From assembly GCA_963920525.1 (NCBI GenBank), contig OY986438.1:95702557-95766556 (forward strand): a DNA stretch of 64,000 bases. The letters run 5' to 3'. Each line of letters starts with the position of its first letter. Within the stretch, counting starts at the first letter, position 1. The notes under the pieces were generated by a model that was not told the origin of the DNA, made no database searches, and saw only the letters and a program-made list of their open reading frames with translations. A program made the translations under genes and the position numbers. Below are positions 1-11,223 of this stretch, piece by piece. Source of the DNA: Dichetophora obliterata (Eukaryota; Arthropoda; Insecta; Diptera; Sciomyzidae).

Positions 1-734
1 AATAAAAAAATATCAAAAATATGTATGATCAAAAAATTTTCTTTAGTCCGATTGCAAAAATATAAAATTTTTTGATGCAGATTGGAAGAACTTTTTCCGG
101 ACTACAATTTTTAACTTTATATTTTTACAACTATTGTGCAGCCAATAGATTTACGAAAAACATGATTTTTTGATGATTTTACAAAATGATTCAGCTCACT
201 TAAATTTTTCAGCTAAAACGTTTTGAGAACCATTATAAAATAGACAAGGGTTCAGTTTTTGGGGTTTACAATGGAACTTTTTTCCTTATACCTTAATTTA
301 TATACATTTCTAGTTACGTTTTTATATGTATCAATGAGTGCTGCGGAGTCGGATTCGGAGTCGAGGAGTCGGAGTCGGAGCCTGTAGGAATTCTTGTGCA
401 AAGGAGTTGGAGTTGGAGTCGGGGAAAATGCATCGATTCCGACTGCGGCAAAACAATCATGAAAAATATATAATATTTCGCGTAATTTTGTAAATTTTGT
501 TTAAGAGAGTATAAAAGCAGTAATTTTCTAGCTTGGTTCACCCTATAAAATTATCGACTACGCACTTAAATGAAACACTAAAGCTATCATGACTGAAATG
601 TCAGTGACAGCTTAAAACCGGAATATAAACATTGTATTGTATTAACGGTTAAGAAAATGGAAAAAATATGTCGATAAAGTCAGCAGTTTTTGACCATTTT
701 ACAATTACACCCGACGGAAAACATTACTCGTGTC
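1..734. other. AT-rich gene-free stretch with a GGAGTC microsatellite
   Basis: No supported gene. About 342-430 holds an impure tandem repeat of GGAGTC/GGAGTT (read on +), interrupted by roughly 30 unrelated bases. The remainder is AT-rich unique-looking sequence in which I see no coding signature. Confidence 0.6.
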
Positions 735-975
735 AGTGTTATTAAAAATTATTAAAAATTATGTTGATTTTATATGATTTAAACACAAATTCTCAATGTT
801 TAATAGTTTAGATCATATTTGATTTTAAATTCAAATTCTAGTTGTTTGATAGCTTAAAATCGTTTATTGAGCTTTAGGTCAAAGTTAGAACAATTAATTG
901 TACTAACGAATCTTTCCAAAGAAACAACAACAACAACGTTTTTTCAATATGAAAAGGAAAAAATCACCAGCTGAT
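735..975 (+). repeat. Dispersed repeat, inverted partner of 13978-14240
   Basis: This segment matches the reverse complement of 13990-14240. Shared landmarks are TCTAGTTGTTTGATAG, CGTTTATTGAGCTTTAGGTC, GTTAGAACAATTAATTG and a CAACAACAACG run followed by an AT-AGAAAAGGAAAAAA-like stretch. The two copies lie about 13 kb apart in opposite orientation. The 26-bp palindromic end seen in the other copy is present here only as a half (about 885-910). It is probably a decayed non-autonomous element; no protein is encoded. Confidence 0.65.
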
Positions 976-1270
976 TTTATTCCAATTTCGGCCCTGCTAA
1001 AGGCTTCATCAAAAATCTTTGTGATACGCCTGTGCAGCGCGCATTAGCGCACTGCACCACAGAGGCGATGAGATTTTAAGTTTCAATTTCACAGTTTTTC
1101 TCAAATTTCATATTTTCGCATTTGTTGTTGTATTTTTGCTTTAATTTAGTGTTTATGCTTATGTTATTATTATGGAGTCCAACAGTCTGTTGGAAGTCTT
1201 CCACTAACAAAACATGGTTACTGAGGTTGTTTTTAGATTTTTGCTAATATATTTTCACTATCTATATATG

Positions 1271-2984
1271 GCCTCTTCCTGCAAGGATGAAAACGGGAAT
1301 CTAGTGACAGATGTCCAGAGTACACTGACGTTATGGAGGGAACACTTCTCTAAGCTTCTAAATGGCGACGCTGACAACAATCCCGCCAATAGAGATGATA
1401 TTCCGGAAACCCCAATTTTGGATGACAGCGTTGAGCTTCCGCTGCCCGACTGTGATGAAGTTCTGACAGCTATAGCTCGGCTTAAAAATAACAAAGCCGC
1501 GGGAGCTGATGGCTTACCTGCTGAGCTGTTTAAGAATGGAGGCGAAGCTCTACTTAAATGCATTCACGAGCTTCTATGCAGAATATGGTCGGAAGAATGC
1601 TTTTCGAACGATTGGAATATCAGTGTGCTCTGCCCAATCCACAAGAAAGGCGATCCCACTATCTGTGCCAATTACCGTGGGATAAGCCTTCTTAATATCG
1701 CATATAAGGTCCTGTCGTGCGTTTTATGTGAAAGATTGAAGCCCATGAACTGATCGGACCTTATCAGTGTGGCTACAGACCTGGAAAGTCCACCATCGAC
1801 CAGATTTTCACGCACCGACAAATCTTGGAGAAGACTCAAGAAAAACAAGTCGACACCCACCATCTTTTTGTCGACTACAAAGCCGCCTTCGACAGCCCAA
1901 TAAGGAAGCACCTGTACTCCACCATGTCTGAATTTGGTATTCCTGCAAAACTAATATGACTTTGCAGGATGACACTGAGCAACACCAGCAGCGCAGTTAA
2001 AATCGGGAAGGACCTCTCCCCACCATTTATTACCAAACGAGGTTTCAGACAAGGTGATTCCTTATCGTGCGACTTTTTCAACCTAATGATGGAAAAGATC
2101 ATCCGAGCTGCTGATCTGAGACGTAGTGGCACAATATTCTACAAGAGTGTTATGCTGCTTGCGTATGCTGATGACATCGATATCATTGGCCATAATACGC
2201 GCGAAGTCAGTGCAGCATTTTCCAGATTAGAAAGAGAGTCAAGTCGAATGGGTCTGGCAGTGAATGCAGATAAGACGAAATACTTAGTGTCAACAAACAA
2301 ACAGTCCCAGCGTCTTGGAACCCACGTTACCGTTGACAATACCTCCTTCGAGGTTGTGAAGAACTTCGTTTATCTGTGATCCGGCATTAATTCAACCAAC
2401 GACATCAGCATTGAGATCAAACGAAGAATAACTCTTGCCAACAGGTGTTACTTTGGGCTCAGTAGGCAATTGAGAAGCAGAGCCCTCTCTCGACGAACGA
2501 AAATCACGCTCTATAAATCGCTCATCATGCCCTTCCTACTTTACGCATCACAAATCTGGAGGCTGAGCAGTTTAGATGAAGAGACTTTAGGAGCATTCGA
2601 GAGAAAGATTCTTCGTAAGATCTAAGGACCAATCTGCGTCAATGGCGAGTACCGAATACGGTGGAATGATGAACTGTATGAGCTGTACGCTGACATCGAC
2701 ATAGTCAAGCGCATTAAAATCAAGCGGCTTCGCTGGCTTGGTCATGTTCAGCGCATGAAAGACGATGCTCCAGTGAAGAAAACATTCGATTCGGTACCCA
2801 GCGGCGGTCAACGCAGAAGAGGACGACCGCATCTTCGTTGGAAAGACCAAGTAGAGGACAACCTGACGAAGCTTGGAATTTCCAACTGGCGCCAGCAAGC
2901 GAAAGACAGAAATGGCTGGCGCAAATTCTTAGATGAGGCCAAGACCGACATACGGTTGTAGCGCCAATTAAGTAAGTAAGTAAG
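1271..2984 (+). pseudogene. 5'-truncated non-LTR retrotransposon (RTE-like), reverse transcriptase
   Basis: A reverse transcriptase relic in three frames. The pieces in order are: an N-terminal block with KAAGADGLPAELF (about 1490-1535) and CPIHKKGD / NYRGISLLN (1630-1700); a fingers/palm block GYRPGKSTIDQIF, FVDYKAAFDS (1765-1900); the RGFRQGDSLSC block (2040-2070); the catalytic LAYADDIDIIG (2158-2190); and a C-terminal RLRWLGHVQRM ... GRPHLRW region (2725-2960). Frameshifts near 1750 and 1930 and stops at 2377 and 2623 make it dead. The endonuclease half is missing. The 3' end has an (AAGT)n tail, followed by TATATATG (2985-2992), which also precedes the left edge (1263-1270) and is a plausible 8-bp target duplication. 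The tetranucleotide tail and the GRPxxRW C-terminus suggest the RTE clade, but the clade call is from memory. A 3'-end copy lies at 39733-39812. Confidence 0.88.
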
Positions 2985-2992
2985 TATATATG

Positions 2993-3985
2993 TATTTAAT
3001 TGACAAAGCCATACAGGCTTTGATTTGAGCAACAAATATTGAGTTGACGATTCGATTGTATTGCGCATGGCTCGCATTAATGTTTCTTCTATTTTATTTT
3101 GAGTTTTCAATAAAAGCTTAAAATTAACAAAAATCGATTAAAATTTAAAAAATTAATAATGAAAGTTTAGCTCTTCCATAAAATGCATACAAACAGAGGC
3201 TTGGCCAATTTGTGACCTTAAGATCACAAGTGTGACTTTTTCTTAAGATAACTGAAATGTTAAAACATGCCTCAATATTTTAAATAAATACTTACAATAC
3301 AATACGTTCAAATAAATCGCTTCAAAAATTTATTCTTGAAAAATTTTTACTCTCTAAACGAACGCCACAACTTAAATTTCACCCACCCACTACTTTTGGC
3401 ATTCGAATCTGTACCAATTTTTCAAAGATGCCGTTTTAACCTAAATTTAATGGAGTTTATTCTTATTTATTATTTTTGTTACAAAAATTGTTAAAGTTTA
3501 TCTTCAGGTCTATTCATTTGGGTGTGCCGTCTGCTCAACTCGCTGTCAGGCGCGAAATCGTTTTTTGTTGTCGTCGATTTTTGCAGGTTGTCACATTTAT
3601 TGTATTTGTAGGTAACTTTGCTGTCGTCGTCGTAGTTGTCATTGTCATCATTGTTGTTGTCCTCTTATCGCCAAGATAATAATAATTTTTTATTTTATGA
3701 AAGCGTGGTTGCAAAAGTATTTAAGCGCAAAAATTATATTTATCTAAGAATTAATATTGTAAGGTTATAAATTTAAAGCTTATTTATTAAGCTTACGTAC
3801 AGATTTGTCATTGTCTGTAGTTGTTGTTTTTTTTTCCTATGCTATGTTTTTGTTTTACTTGCGGGTGTTGTCAATTATTTTTTGTTATTGTTGTATCTCG
3901 TAAATTAAATTAAATTTAACCTAGATCCACATTTAAGTTGTTGCAGTAGAAAACACCACGTAGGTTAAAGGTATTATTATATATT
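2993..3985. other. AT-rich stretch with a GTC/GTT microsatellite
   Basis: No supported gene. About 3618-3662 is an impure GTC/GTT/GTCATT run. The open frame over it is low-complexity (valine/isoleucine) and is not counted as a gene. Nothing else is recognised. Confidence 0.6.
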
Positions 3986-5690
3986 ACTAGCTGATATACC
4001 CGGTGTTATTCGAGAGTCATTTATATAAACATTTTAATATGCACTTCTCGATTAAATGTTTTTTAAATTCTGGAATAATGAAAAACATGTTGAATTTTAT
4101 TTTAAGCTACCGTTAGAAATGTAATTGAACGAACTTTAATCCAAAAGCGTTTTGGAAACTTTTTGTTGTTGGTGGTTCCATCTCTTGCGGTGAGCTAATT
4201 GAATTCAAAGAAGGGGTACGAAAAACATATTTTAAAAATTAAAAATAATTTTTATATATACTTAATCTTAAAGCTAGCAAAATTACCTTTTCAACAATAT
4301 AAAAATTATGATGGGACTCAATGCGTCCTTGAGATATGGACATTTTAGCATCTAAACCAAGGGGTGGAGAGGCAAAAAGCTAAGTAGATTACTATAAGTA
4401 GATTTTATATAAACCAAAATGTTCGTAATTACTCTAGGACACACAACTGCATTCTTAGAGATAAATGGGGAGGTTCAAACTATATAGAGAATTTTAAAAC
4501 AAAACTCAGTTTTTTTAATAGTCTGGTATGAAAAAATAGATTTTTAGCCCTAAATTTTGATTGGAAAGAGATATTGGTGTAATTTTTTCACATAAATTAT
4601 TTTTGAGACTTATAAAAAAATATAAAAAAACAACATTTTGGAAAAAATTAATGTCGCGAAAAATGTCAAAGGGTTGTTTTGATGACAAAAACATTAAAAT
4701 AATTTTTGCGCTTAGCTGGAAGAGTTTTTGCAAATAAATGCTATGTCATATGAAAGGTAGCCAGAAGTGCAATTTTTAATTAATTTCATTTTTACAACAA
4801 CAACAATTTTTGAGTCATTTTTTGAGTAAAAAGTCAATATTTTGGACCTTTTTTGACATAACCATAAGGCATACATATATACACTGTTTATCGAATTCGG
4901 TTGATTAATTCATGCGATTTATTATTTTGTTATTTTGTTTTAGCAATATCGCATGAATTAATCAACCGAATTCGATAAATTTGGGCTCAAACTCTTCGTT
5001 TTGAATTGCAAATTGAATTAAATAATGGATTGAGCCAAAAAATGGCCATGAAAGTAATATTCTTGGACAAAATCATGAAAACAATGGAAAAATGCTCCAA
5101 AATTTGGACAAAAATGCCCGTAACTTTTGAACCGTTAGACCAATGTTGGAGATTTTTTTTTTTGTAAATTGATCAAAATAAGCTCACCTTTCCAACGCTT
5201 CTACTGGCGATTAAACTCGATCGATAGTTTTTGAGTTATGGATGTGAACGTGTAGGTAATATTTCATACGAACGTCAATTTGGGAAAAAATCTACCAACA
5301 AAAAGTAGGGGACTCGATTTTAACGATAGAGGTATGGTTCCTTGGGCAAATTTTCATGGAATAACCCATAGAATACAGAAATCATAGGGAAATTTTCGAA
5401 AAATAAATCGACCCTCCCTAATGTGAATGCTTTTGATGTCAAAATAACAGAAATTTTCTAAAATTAAATACAAAAAATTCCTATACTAAAAAGTATTATA
5501 ATAACAAAATTACCGTTGGTTGAAAAATTTAAGAGAGGGCGAGGCAAAAACTAAGTATGTAACATTTTAAGTTGGGATACACTTAATATGTATACTTAGT
5601 TTGAGTGAAATCCGTTGAGGCGTTTAGATTTGTATAAAGGCCAAACAAACAAACAAACAGAAAATGAGTTTTATTACTATAGATTAAATA
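3986..5690 (+). repeat. Long dispersed repeat of the TACTAGC...ACCCGG type
   Basis: It begins TTACTAGCTGATATACCCGG and ends with a (CAAA)n run followed by TTACTATAGATT, after the phrase GAAATCCGTTGAGGCG. The same kind of start recurs at 38897 and 47497, and related ends at 50350 and (reverse strand) 59096. This marks a repeat family with at least four partial copies in the window. No open frame of note is present; the ORFs here are random. The class is unknown to me. The (CAAA)n tail recalls tails of widely dispersed insect repeats, which is an inference. Confidence 0.6.
4887..4979. repeat. Perfect 32-bp-arm hairpin
   Basis: The left arm 4887-4918 and right arm 4948-4979 are exact reverse complements (32 of 32), with a 29-base AT-rich loop. 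The arm contains CGAATTCGG and TTGATTAATT. It sits inside an old, diverged repeat, so the perfect arms must be younger than their surroundings. Confidence 0.9.
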
Positions 5691-5949
5691 AAATTGGTTT
5701 AATAAAAGTTAGGGTGATAACGCAGTTTTGGTTAAAAGTATTTGGGGATAAAAATAAAAGAAATAAAAAAGAATTTAATTACTTTAAATTGCCTGGTATT
5801 TTTAATTGCTCGCCCTCTTTAAAAACAAAAACGTCAATCGATGTTATCAAGCACGGGTTTTCTTCAATCTTTGATCAAACATCAAAATTTTAAGGCTTTG
5901 TTTTGTTAATTTATATGTTTATATACTCGTATGTACTCGTGTATTTACA
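5691..5949. other. AT-rich spacer
   Basis: No gene or recognisable repeat. The short open frame that begins in the preceding repeat tail has no family resemblance. Confidence 0.5.
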
Positions 5950-6089
5950 TACAGCTGCGGTCAAAATAATAGCAGTACCCTTATATTCAGACATGTTTGG
6001 ATAAATAATACTAGTCTACGAATTTCGGATCCGGTAAGTCTATTCTCATTCCTATATGTACTTTCAACACTCATTCCGACTCCGTACTC

Positions 6090-6680
6090 AGTTTCCTCCT
6101 ATATTGCAAAACTTTCAAGATACAGGGTGTTTACGGTTTTGGTACGTGTTTAGTATTATTGATCTAGAATCTAAACTACTCACCATAAAATAAAAAATAA
6201 TATTTTGTATTTTAGAAAAAATATCAGATTTTTCATAAGTATATCAATCGCTTTCGTGTCATGTGCTGTAGCGGAGAAAAAATTTTGAGATTATCCAACA
6301 AATATCGACAAATTTTCTATCTTTTGTTTTAGCGGAGCTGTTACTGTCCAAAGTTAGAATTTAAAAAAATACTGTTGATTAAGTATATTTTTACATGAAA
6401 AAAAGACATTTTAAATTTGGACGGTTACAGTTCCGCTAAAACAAAAGATACAAAATTTGTTGATATTTCGTTGGATAATCTCAGAATTTTAGCTTCGCTC
6501 CAGCACATGACACGATAGTGGTTGATACATTGATGGAAAAGTTGATAATTTTTCAAAAATACAAAATTATACTTTTTATTTTATGGTGAGTAGTTTAGAT
6601 TCTAGATCAATAATACTAAACACGTACCAAAACCGTAAAACACCCTGTATCTTGAAAGTTTTACAATATAAGAGGAAACT
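6090..6680. repeat. 591-bp palindromic core, copy 1
   Basis: A near-complete inverted repeat from AGTTTCCTC (6090) to GAGGAAACT (6680), with arms of about 290 bp meeting near 6385. Within it, TACAGGGTGT (6121) and ACACCCTGTA mirror each other in mariner style, flanked by TA. Landmarks repeated on both arms are GTACGTGTTTAGTATTATTG, CTAAACTACTCACCATAAAA, TCATGTGCTG and TTTTGTTTTAGCGGA. The same core, 592 bp, occurs at 14544-15135 inside an element with unrelated outer arms. No protein is encoded. Confidence 0.9.
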
Positions 6681-7598
6681 GAGTACGGAGTTGGAATCTG
6701 AACTTAAATCTGCCACATTTAATATGAAAGATGATTTTTTGCAAGCATTGCAGAAGGACGGAGCTATTGATGAGCCAGCACTGTCGTTAGCTCGCATTGG
6801 TAAAGTACTAAATCCATTGCAGGGACAGGTAAAAGATAGTATTGAACGTCAGCAAACCTTGGTGGCTGATATTCAACAGGGACATAGTGAATCTATATCT
6901 GAAACCGGCAACTGTGGCAGCTCTCGTGATCAACTCTACCAGGAATTGGCAAAAGCTTATGACAGTTTCATTGAACTTTTGAGCAACTTGAAAGAAGGCA
7001 CAAAATTCTATAACGACCTCACGCAACTGCTGGTGGTATTCCAAAACAAGATATCTGATTTTTGCTTTGCGCGCAAAACGGAGAAAGAGGAGCTGCTTAA
7101 AGATCTCACAACAGAGTCAAGTCGACAAGCACCTGGTCCAACGCCACCAATGCCATCACATTATGCGTCTACATCGGGCAGTGACTCTTCAGGATCTACA
7201 TCAGCTTTTACACCTGCCGCACCAGCTCAAGCTACCGGAAATATTCCTTATCCGTCGCAAATGCAAGGTATGCCTATGCCATATGGCGCAACAGCTGCCG
7301 CACCATATCCAACCTATGTTCCACCACCAATGCCGCAAGGATTTAATCCATATGCAACATTGCCATATCCAGGAAATTATCAGTATAGTGGTTTTCCACA
7401 AGGACCACCACCAGGCCATTATGGCACCTATCCAGGTAGTTTTGCTAATCAACAGGGTGGCTATCCAAATCAACAAAAACCAACCGGATGGTAAAGAATA
7501 ACTTGCTTAAGTTAAAAATATATTAATCATTGCCTGTTATGTTTCAATTATATATTGGATTTGTATGAGGTATTAAAAAGCATTTCACAAATCATAAC
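6681..7598 (+). pseudogene. ALiX: Captured ALiX (PDCD6IP) C-terminal fragment, intronless, ORF intact
   Basis: An open frame of about 270 codons, ending with TAA at 7492-7494, matches the last third of ALiX, the ESCRT-associated Bro1/V-domain adaptor of multivesicular-body sorting, cytokinetic abscission and budding. The first part (ESELKSAT, then GAIDEPALSLARIG) and the helical segment with NLKEGTKFYNDL and VVFQNKISDFCFARKTEKEE belong to the end of the V domain. The rest is a proline/tyrosine-rich tail (residues after about 150) with VPPPMPQG, QGPPPGHYG and a C-terminal QQKPTGW. The Bro1 domain and most of the V domain are absent, and I see no P(S/T)AP TSG101-binding motif. The frame reads upstream without a stop into the palindrome, so the predicted ATG/GTG-type start near 6583 is chimeric. 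After the stop come about 105 bp of 3'UTR-like sequence and an A18 run, as in an mRNA-derived retrocopy. A directly captured last exon is the alternative. Confidence 0.85.
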
Positions 7599-7744
7599 AA
7601 AAAAAAAAAAAAAAAAGAAGCGAGTATTGAAAGTACATATATGAATGAAAATGGACTTACCGGATCCGAAATTCGTAGACTAGTATTATTTATCCAAACA
7701 TGTATGAATATAAGGGCGCTCCTATTATTTTGACCGCAACTGTA

Positions 7745-8699
7745 TATACTCCCACCTCTCACTTACTCCTTATCAAAAAAAAAGTTGAGATACACTGATA
7801 CAATATAAGGTTTTAATAATCAACGATTAACTATCTGAAGTGGAAAGTTCAGTTGTTACCCTGAGTTGTTGGCTTGCATTTTATTTTGTTTTATTAAAGA
7901 TTAAAATAACGGTAGCTAGGTAACAAAGTGTACATGCTTGGATTTGTAGATGGTTCAAAGTTTGATGCATTAAGTGCATGATTTAAAACTCTCAATTCAG
8001 GCATTATTTTTGTATTCCAATAATTCCAAAAACTAAATCGGAAGTGGACTTAAACCACTAAGGCCCTTTTAACGCTGAAAGGAATGAAATTCGAAAAATA
8101 GGTATTTGGGTGGTCCTTATTTTAAAAAGTATGAATTTTGTTTGAGCACCCTGTTTTTTTCTACGTTTGCGTTTTACAACAACAATAACACGTGACGCAC
8201 GGAACTTAAAGCTTACACTAGCTTAAATTAGAGGATTTTAACACAAAACTAACTTAAAACGAAGATTAGAAACAATTTCTTCTGCAAGAAAGTATTTTTG
8301 CCCTTATGTACATAACTGAAAACTTGTCTTAACAACGCAAGTGTTTTAATTTCTATCAAATTTTAGTAAATAATTTAATTCAATTTCTCAGACTGTACAA
8401 AACTATCGCAAGAAATAGCTAGGATTTATCCGAAAGACTCTCGAAACTAGTTACGATGACTGAATTTCCTAATTTATTAATATTATTTATTTGTGAAAAT
8501 GTGTTATGCATTAATAGTTCATTATTTTTTTATAATAATTTTTTATTAAAATGTAGTTTAAAAATAAATTTTAGGCATTGATTTAGTTTTTATCTTTTTT
8601 CTCATAGTAAATCAGTTTTTAGATTTCCAGCTCAATGCGGCACGTTTTAATAAAGTTAAATTTTTTTTAAACTTTTTTCTTATGCGTTTTTACTATATA
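7745..8699. other. Gene-free AT-rich stretch
   Basis: No gene, RNA or recognisable repeat. It lies between two DNA transposons and carries no coding signature in any frame. Confidence 0.5.
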
Positions 8700-8948
8700 T
8701 GTATATTAGGGCGGGTCAATTTGTATGGACGAATTTTTTGGAGGTCTGGCTCAGCGAATTTCGTAAAATACATGTAATTTCAAGACTTTTTCTCCACTAC
8801 AGCATATACAAATTCTGAAAAAAAGCTGTGCGGACTTTCGTAAATAGATTTTTTTCTCAATTATAAAATATGAATGTATGAAATTTGAAGTGTATAAAAT
8901 GTGTATAAAAAAGATTATTTGTTTACATTTCAGAATACAAGCTATATC

Positions 8949-10289
8949 ATGGAAACCTCACCGTCATCATCACAACCCGAGCTGGACCGTAAAATAATTT
9001 CAATATTGCAGCATGATAAAACTTTATTTGGTGAAGCGAAAGAATTGAACGTTGAACGTCTACCGACGTATGGCGATATTTTGTTACATTATTTTTTCAT
9101 GCAAGAGCACTATTTCGAAGACAACCCACACATTTCATTCCAATCAATTACTCGTCATGTGGCGGATAAAATTGTTGAAATTTGGAATAATCTTCCAACG
9201 CCAATTATTCAGAGAAAATCCATTTGCAACAAATTAGACCGATTCATGGCTCAATATAGAGAAGCATCAAAAAACAAATCCAAATCACCCGATGTTCTTG
9301 TTGATTTTCGTGGTTTGCTAGGAAATTTGTTTTGGGTTTCAACATGTAATTGCAATTTATTAACAACGGATTGCAGATGTCAAAATACACCACTACCACT
9401 ATTCATGAAAACATTTTTTGTGGACCAGATGACAGATAGAAATGTCACTATTACTGAATTTCTTCAAACGCTACCACAACCAAGTTTAACAACAGTAACA
9501 ACTACAGAAGTGACTAGATCAGAGGTGGTTTGGCAACCTGAATTATCAATGGGTGCAAGTAGTATGAATTTTGAATTTGAAGAAGGAGTGGCAGCTCCAG
9601 GTGCTGTTCGAGGGCCGTATATGCAAAACGTAACCTTATCAAACTTTGCTATGGAATGCGATAGATACGGTATATCAAATAGAGCTGCGGCTGCACTCGC
9701 ATCTGCACTTTTGAAAGATTTAAGTGTAAAAGATAAAAATGATCAAACGTTAATTATCGATAAAAATAAAGTTCAAAGAGAACGCAATCGTTGTAGGAAT
9801 GAGGTCTTGAAAAAACGATTAGACACTTCCACGTTATTGGCATTTGTTTTCGATGGCAGAACAGACGAAACATTAGTTACCGAATTTATCAACAATAAAA
9901 TTCATACACGCAAAATTAAAGAACCGCATATAGTTGTTGTAAGAGAGCCAGATTCCAGATTTTTGGGCCATATTATTGTGGAAGAAGAAACCGCAGAAGC
10001 AAAAACGCATAAACTTATTGAATTTTTTGATAAAAACGGCTTGTCATTAGATAATTTGGTAGCTATATGTTCTGACGGTGAACCTGTTAACACTGGAATT
10101 AGAAGTGGTATAATAAGACTTTTCGAACAACATTTACAAAGGCCATTACATTGGAGTGTATGTTTGCTGCATTTCAATGAGTTACCGTTTCGTCATTTAT
10201 ACAAAACACTCGAAAAAAGTTTCACGAAAGGGCCAACTACGTCAACAGGACGATTAGCAGCGGTTTTAGGCATTTGCGATACGATACAA
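8949..10289 (+). CDS. Transposase-like protein, exon 1
   Basis: Exon 1 of the element's only gene. I prefer the ATG at 8949, which follows a TTTACATTTCAG acceptor-like site at 8922-8933. An in-frame ATG at 8901 would add 16 residues. Counted from that upstream ATG, features are: an N-terminal helical part; a CxC..CxC cluster (residues 149-160, CNCNLLTTDCRC), possibly zinc-binding; a low-complexity Thr/Glu stretch (195-210); FDGRTDE (318-324); SDGEPVNTG (391-399); and CLLHFNELPFRH (421-432). The paired acidic DG motifs followed by LLHFNELPxRHL recur in a large invertebrate family of uncharacterised proteins that I recognise but cannot name. An RNase-H-like catalytic fold is an inference. The exon ends at CAA|GTAAAA on a codon boundary. 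If the intron were retained, the frame would stop at about residue 470. Confidence 0.85.
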
Positions 10290-10359
10290 GTAAAATACGA
10301 TTATTTTGAGTAAATAAATTATATAATTTAACGAATTAAAAAAAAATTCTGCTTTTCAG

Positions 10360-11223
10360 GTTGTCAATAATTTTGAGATAATTTCACTCCAAAATATGCC
10401 ACCATCATCACCAGATTTTGATGAACGTTCTTTCTCAACAGATGCAAGAAATCTTCTCAAATTAGCAAACGCGATTTCAACTCGCTCAGTATCAATTGAT
10501 CTAGCAAACATCAAGTTGGGACCAATACATCATGCTAGGTGGTTAACAAAAGCTGCTCGAATTTTACGTACGTACATAACTACGGACAAACCGTCAAAAA
10601 ACTTGCGAATTTTGGCCACATACGTGATGAAAGTGTACATTTCAATGTACTTCAACGTTAAATATTACAATTCAATGGCATACGGAAGTGTTTTGTTCTT
10701 CAAATTTATACAATGGACGAATTATCTGCCACCGAATTTACTTTCCGTTGTTCATAGTGTAATGTCAGCCAATTGCTACTTTGCTAGCTCTGAAAATGTT
10801 TTGCTAGCAATGGTTTGTCACAATGTGAAACCTATACGTCAAATGGCAATCGACAAAATAAAACATATCCGAAGTGATCTCGATCGGACAACATTGAGAG
10901 AATACAAAAAACCGAAAATCAATTTTGACTGCACCCACTTTTCCAACATGATAGATTTGAATGATGATGATATTCTACACGAGCCGCCATACACAAGAGA
11001 CATTCCATTGCAACATTTGACTGAAGATTATTATGATTCTGATGAGGTTATGATTAACGTCGAAATACCATGCCACATTCAAAGCACCGAACGAAATGTC
11101 CAAGAGATGACTAGAGCATCCAAACACGTTACTGAAAAACACAAAAGTGGTTTTATTGCGACATCGATGGAATCGAGAGAAAAAAGGCCCAAAACTGAGA
11201 GCAAACGAGACTTGGAGTACTAG
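10360..11223 (+). CDS. Transposase-like protein, exon 2
   Basis: A 70-bp intron (10290-10359, GT...TTTTCAG) joins exon 1 to this exon in phase 0. The spliced protein is 750 codons from 8901 or 734 from 8949. The exon carries the conserved HHARWLTKA block (about codons 55-65 of the exon), hydrophobic helices around MKVYISMYFNVK and FIQWTNYLPP, and a charged, Lys/Arg-rich C-terminus. The stop is TAG at 11221-11223. No in-frame stop or frameshift is seen in either exon, which is unusual among the elements in this window. An internal ATG at 10396 exists but is downstream of the acceptor, so it need not be a start. Confidence 0.85.
   Translation, partial: VVNNFEIISLQNMPPSSPDFDERSFSTDARNLLKLANAISTRSVSIDLANIKLGPIHHARWLTKAARILRTYITTDKPSKNLRILATYVMKVYISMYFNVKYYNSMAYGSVLFFKFIQWTNYLPPNLLSVVHSVMSANCYFASSENVLLAMVCHNVKPIRQMAIDKIKHIRSDLDRTTLREYKKPKINFDCTHFSNMIDLNDDDILHEPPYTRDIPLQHLTEDYYDSDEVMINVEIPCHIQSTERNVQEMTRASKHVTEKHKSGFIATSMESREKRPKTESKRDLEY

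Larger units (their letters stand above)
5952..7742 (+). mobile_element. Composite Tc1/mariner-type element with ALiX cargo
   Basis: Flanked by TA on both sides (5950-5951 and 7743-7744). The outer inverted repeats are about 125 bp: the left begins CAGCTGCGGTCAAAATAATA and the right ends TATTATTTTGACCGCAACTG. They share GTTTGGATAAATAATACTAG and CGAATTTCGGATCCGGTAAG. Inside, left to right: about 19 bp that match, inverted, the left edge of the ALiX piece; a 591-bp palindrome (6090-6680); an intronless ALiX fragment (6681-7598); an A-run (about 7599-7616); and then the right outer repeat. No transposase is present, so it would depend on an enzyme supplied elsewhere. The TA duplication and the CAGTTGCGG-type ends fit the Tc1/mariner superfamily. 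Confidence 0.88.

Noticed and set aside
3476..3679. Valine/isoleucine-rich frame that could look like a membrane segment
   Set aside because: Translation of a GTC/GTT microsatellite.
7067..7501. 144-codon frame overlapping the ALiX fragment, and the minus-strand frame at 7201-7476
   Set aside because: Shadows of the ALiX frame through its CCA/ATG-rich tail; the ALiX frame alone shows family conservation.
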